NCBI GenBank assembly: GCA_002749135.1
Contig: NVVY01000009.1
Coordinates: 78,431 to 86,795 of the forward strand
Reading direction: 5' to 3'
DNA length: 8,365 nt
Origin: Alphaproteobacteria bacterium
GTDB taxonomy: Bacteria > Pseudomonadota > Alphaproteobacteria > Sphingomonadales > Emcibacteraceae
Below are positions 5,756 through 8,365 of the stretch, in pieces. Under the pieces are notes generated by a model. It saw nothing but the letters and a program-made list of their open reading frames with translations. It was not told where the DNA came from and ran no database searches. A program made the translations under genes and the position numbers. Numbering within the stretch: the stretch's first letter is position 1; the number at the start of each line of letters is the position of its first letter.

Positions 5756-7042
5756 ATGCGCGATATTTTCATTTTCTCTGCCATTATCTGTATCGTTATT
5801 GCGACCCTTCGCAAACCACAAATTGGTATATTGGGCTGGTTATGGCTTTCTATTATGAACCCTCATAAAGAATCCTATGGCTGGATATACAGCATGCCTA
5901 TTCTGGACATCATAGCCGGGGCAACCCTGATAAGTGCCTTTATGAATTTCAAACAGGTCAGAAAAGCATCTTTTCACCCAATTGCCATAATCCTACTCAT
6001 ATTCTATCTGTGGATATGTCTTTCAACCCTCTTTGCCATTTCCTATGATTTAGCCCTCCCAAAATGGATAGATCATACAAAAACAATGCTGTTCGTCATG
6101 CTTATGTTACTCTTTCTTAACCGTCGGTATTGGATAATTTCAGCCATTTGGGTTTTCGTTTTTGCCGTGGGCTATACTGGCATAAAGGGGGGGATATATA
6201 CAATACTCAGTGGCGGCGGGGCAAGAATATGGGGGGCACCTGGGACAGCCTGGGGCGATAATAATGGTGTGTCACTTGCCATGCTAATGGTCATACCTCT
6301 GATGTTTGCCTTAAAAGATTTGCTGGACAGGAAAATTCTCCGTTTAGGGGTATATGCCAGCGTATTATTTTCTTTTGTCACCATTCTGGGAACCCAGTCC
6401 CGGGGCGGCCTTGTCGGCATCATGGGCAGCGGCCTGATATTTTTCGTTAGAACAAAACATAAATTGGTTATAGGTATATTGATTTTTGCTACTGGTATGG
6501 CCGTTCTTGCCTTCATGCCACAATCCTGGAAAAGCCGTATGGAAACCATTCAAACATACGAACAGGATAATTCTGCCTCAACAAGAATCCTCCAGTGGAA
6601 ATATGCCATACAGCTAGCGGCTGAAAGCCCTATCGTAGGCAATGGCTTTGATGCCCGCTATTATCAACCTTTTTACCGAAAATACATGGAAGGCATCGAC
6701 GTCAACCGGGCCGCTCACAGCAACTATTTCATGATATTGGAAGAACAGGGTTACGTTGGATTGTTCATATATCTATTACTTATGATTACCGCGATTATTT
6801 CTGCCCATGCAGTATCGAAAAGAGCGAAAAAGCGCGATGATCTAAAATGGGCGTCTACCCTGTTATATTTCAGCCAGTTCAGCATTGTCGGATATGCCTT
6901 TAACGGCCTGACGATTAATGTGGCTTACCTTGATTTATACTATTATATATTGGCTTTTATCGTTTTGCTCATAAGCCATGTCAATTCAGAATTGGCCAAG
7001 CCAGTTGAGAATACAGATATGCAAGAACAACCACGGACATAA
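5756..7042 (+). CDS. Putative O-glycosylation ligase, exosortase A-associated (Wzy/WaaL-like membrane protein)
   Basis: This 428-residue integral membrane protein has about ten predicted helices and a long outer loop at about residues 254-325. Its N-terminus (MRD...LRKPQIGILGWLWLSIMNPHKESYGW), GDNNG (167-171), TQSRGG (213-218), MPQSWKSRMETIQTYEQDNSASTRI (254-278, partly the family signature) and GNGFDA plus AAHSNYF with H321 match the exosortase A-associated O-ligase family, recalled as TIGR03097, in the O-antigen ligase/polymerase superfamily. Such proteins join or polymerise undecaprenyl-linked glycans on the periplasmic side; the family is predicted to glycosylate exported PEP-CTERM-type proteins, which is not proven. 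The ATG at 5756 lies 10 bases after the small gene's stop without a strong ribosome binding site. WecB starts five bases after its stop. Confidence 0.9.
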   Translation: MRDIFIFSAIICIVIATLRKPQIGILGWLWLSIMNPHKESYGWIYSMPILDIIAGATLISAFMNFKQVRKASFHPIAIILLIFYLWICLSTLFAISYDLALPKWIDHTKTMLFVMLMLLFLNRRYWIISAIWVFVFAVGYTGIKGGIYTILSGGGARIWGAPGTAWGDNNGVSLAMLMVIPLMFALKDLLDRKILRLGVYASVLFSFVTILGTQSRGGLVGIMGSGLIFFVRTKHKLVIGILIFATGMAVLAFMPQSWKSRMETIQTYEQDNSASTRILQWKYAIQLAAESPIVGNGFDARYYQPFYRKYMEGIDVNRAAHSNYFMILEEQGYVGLFIYLLLMITAIISAHAVSKRAKKRDDLKWASTLLYFSQFSIVGYAFNGLTINVAYLDLYYYILAFIVLLISHVNSELAKPVENTDMQEQPRT

Positions 7043-7047
7043 TCCCT

Positions 7048-8148
7048 ATGAAGAAAATCATCCACCTCATTGCGGCCGCCCGGCCTAATTTTATGAAGAT
7101 TGCCCCCCTGTATCATGCCCTGAATGCTCAAAGCTGGTGCGTCGTTCATATCATTCATACCGGCCAGCATTATGATGCCAATATGTCCGACAGCATCTTT
7201 GCCGACCTGATGCTCCCCGAGCCACATTTTCATCTGGGCATAGGCAGTGGCTCCCACGCCCATCAAACGGGCAATGTCATGCTAAAATATGAACAGATCG
7301 TGCTTGAGGAAGAACGGCCCGACTTTCTGGTGGTGGTCGGTGATGTGAATCCCACCGCCGCCTGCTCTCAGGTTGCCACAAAGCTCCATATCCCGGTCGC
7401 CCATCTGGAAGCCGGCCTGCGAAGCGGCGACCGCCGCATGCCCGAGGAAATTAACCGTCTGGTTACCGATGCCATTTGCGATACCCTGTGGACTCCGTCG
7501 CCGGATGCCGATGAAAATCTGCGCAATGAAGGCCATCCGGCGTCACGTATTGTGAGGATTGGCAATATCATGATGGATTCCTATGAGCTATTAAAGGACA
7601 AGATTGAAGCCGAAAAATCCCCGGAAAAATTTGGTCTTGAGGTTGGTAATTACGGCGTGGTTACCCTGCACCGGCCCTCTAATGTGGATGAATTTGACAG
7701 CCTCAGAAAACTGGTTGATCAATTGATTGAGACATCAAAAAAAATCCCGCTGATCTTCGCCGTCCACCCCCGCACCCGGGCCAGCCTGCAAAAACATGGC
7801 CTTTGGGACGACATCCAAACCATTGACCGGCTGAAACTGGTGGAACCGGTCAGCTATGCCCCTTTTATGAGCCTGGTTAAATCAGCAAAGCTGATTATCA
7901 CCGACAGCGGCGGCATTCAGGAGGAAACCACCTATCTGAATATCCCCTGCCTGACCCTGCGGGAGAATACCGAACGGCCTATTACCATCACCGAAGGCAC
8001 CAACAAGCTGGTGACCATTGATGATCTTCAGGAGAATGTGGATTTAGTTCTGGCCGGAAAATGGCGCAGCGGCACAAAACCTGACCTGTGGGATGGGAGA
8101 ACCGCGATCCGCGCAACAGAAGAAATCAGGAAGTGGTTTTTTGGCTAA
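7048..8148 (+). CDS. wecB: UDP-N-acetylglucosamine 2-epimerase (non-hydrolysing)
   Basis: This 366-residue cytosolic enzyme has the GT-B-like two-domain fold of the non-hydrolysing UDP-GlcNAc 2-epimerases, converting UDP-GlcNAc to UDP-ManNAc for surface polysaccharides. Seen: ARPNFMKIAP (11-20), HTGQHYD (37-43), VVGDVNPTAA (96-105), HLEAGLRS (119-126), MPEEINR (131-137), TLHRPSNVD (206-214), ITDSGGIQEE (284-293) and LRENTERP (304-311). By comparison with E. coli WecB the catalytic residues D95, E117, E131 and H213 correspond to D99, E121, E133 and H208. The length is normal. It starts five bases after the O-ligase stop, so the two are co-translated or nearly so; the preceding CGGA is a weak ribosome binding site. 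The position next to the O-ligase implies that ManNAc or a derivative (ManNAcA) is a component of the glycan. The symbol is by family likeness; the 2-epimerase role is firm. Confidence 0.93.
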   Translation: MKKIIHLIAAARPNFMKIAPLYHALNAQSWCVVHIIHTGQHYDANMSDSIFADLMLPEPHFHLGIGSGSHAHQTGNVMLKYEQIVLEEERPDFLVVVGDVNPTAACSQVATKLHIPVAHLEAGLRSGDRRMPEEINRLVTDAICDTLWTPSPDADENLRNEGHPASRIVRIGNIMMDSYELLKDKIEAEKSPEKFGLEVGNYGVVTLHRPSNVDEFDSLRKLVDQLIETSKKIPLIFAVHPRTRASLQKHGLWDDIQTIDRLKLVEPVSYAPFMSLVKSAKLIITDSGGIQEETTYLNIPCLTLRENTERPITITEGTNKLVTIDDLQENVDLVLAGKWRSGTKPDLWDGRTAIRATEEIRKWFFG

Positions 8149-8365
8149 GTGAGGTGGTCCTGATTGTCTGAACAGTTTGGCAGTGAAGTTAAGGTGTATC
8201 GGTAATACCCCCATTTTTAGAGGGTTTCAAAAGTAGGACCATTTAAGCGTCCATGCTCAACATAGCTAGTCGGTCCTAAAAAAGATTGTTTTACCATTGA
8301 TATTTTTGTGGGTTGAAGAATGAAAGCAGTATTTCAAGCAGCCACAAAAAGATCTTCCTGAGGAT
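8149..8365. other. Tail without a recognisable gene; possible insertion-sequence end
   Basis: No open frame of meaningful length is seen. The stretch begins two bases after the wecB stop with TGAGGTGGTCCTGATTGTC, which has the TG start and GTGGTCC pattern I associate with IS3-like terminal repeats, but this is from memory and weak. GGTCCT recurs at 8156-8161 and 8273-8277 region, and its complement AGGACC at 8235-8240. A 14-codon frame at 8320-8361 (MKAVFQAATKRSS) lacks a ribosome binding site and is not believed. No intrinsic terminator for the wecB operon is obvious; ACCC...GGGT around 8206-8225 is too short a stem. Confidence 0.35.
8234..8278. repeat. Inverted repeat TAGGACC / GGTCCTA
   Basis: TAGGACC at 8234-8240 is perfectly complementary to GGTCCTA at 8272-8278, with 31 bases between. 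The same core GGTCCT also occurs at 8156-8161. A 7-bp stem with so large a loop is a poor terminator; it fits better with repeated binding sites or internal repeats of a mobile element end. Confidence 0.45.

Noticed and set aside
7724..7753. Clustered TTGATCAATTGATTG and ATCAAA in wecB suggesting another regulator box
   Set aside because: No pair of half-sites has four-base spacing in the right orientation, and the bases encode normal WecB residues (VDQLIETSK).
8320..8361. 14-codon frame starting MKAVFQAATKRSS
   Set aside because: It is very short, with no ribosome binding site at a proper distance and no recognisable similarity.
1..8365. CRISPR array, tRNA, rRNA, riboswitch or toxin-antitoxin pair
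   Set aside because: No regularly spaced direct repeats, no cloverleaf-like or conserved RNA core and no two-gene small-protein pair were seen on either strand.

Overview
The window reads as a piece of a moderate-GC alphaproteobacterial chromosome. The evidence is the pairing of a denitrification-type norCBQ cluster under FNR/NnrR-like sites with an exosortase A (XrtA)-type exopolysaccharide cluster whose WalW-like deacetylase, hydrolase 1 and O-ligase resemble those known from sphingomonad, kordiimonad and emcibacter-type bacteria. The taxon is inference from gene content; there is no rRNA or other direct marker. All genes have intact reading frames, except that norQ is cut by the window edge.

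Left part (1-2490, minus strand): norC, norB and norQ, in transcription order right to left. NorC (membrane cytochrome c) and NorB (12-helix haem-copper-family subunit) form the cytochrome c-dependent nitric oxide reductase, which turns two NO into N2O. NorQ is the MoxR/CbbQ-type AAA+ ATPase that, with NorD (expected just outside the left edge), activates the enzyme. All NorB metal ligands are present. Two perfect 14-bp palindromes of the form TTGAT-N4-ATCAA, typical of NnrR/Dnr/FNR binding, lie exactly in the two nor intergenic regions: one upstream of norC and one between norB and norQ. The second overlaps the edge of a strong stem-loop that looks like an internal terminator. This suggests norCB and norQ(D) are separately tuned.

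Middle (2490-4647): a divergent intergenic region carries the first box, then an alpha/beta hydrolase with a Cys nucleophile (exosortase A system-associated hydrolase 1 family) on plus, and a WalW-like polysaccharide deacetylase on minus. The two genes converge and overlap by 12 bases. A short AT-rich gap with divergent starts follows.

Right part (4648-8148, plus strand): a probable operon of a diacylglycerol-kinase-family lipid kinase, a previously unlisted 45-residue single-helix membrane protein with a TTG start and good ribosome binding site, an exosortase A-associated O-antigen-ligase-like membrane protein, and a UDP-GlcNAc 2-epimerase (WecB type). Together with the hydrolase and deacetylase these point to an envelope or extracellular polysaccharide and protein-glycosylation locus. 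No exosortase, glycosyltransferase or PEP-CTERM substrate lies within the window, so the core of that system should be further right or elsewhere.

Tail (8149-8365): no convincing gene. It carries a repeated GGTCCT/AGGACC motif and a 7-bp inverted repeat, and starts two bases after the wecB stop with a TG-leading sequence that may be the end of an insertion sequence; this is tentative.
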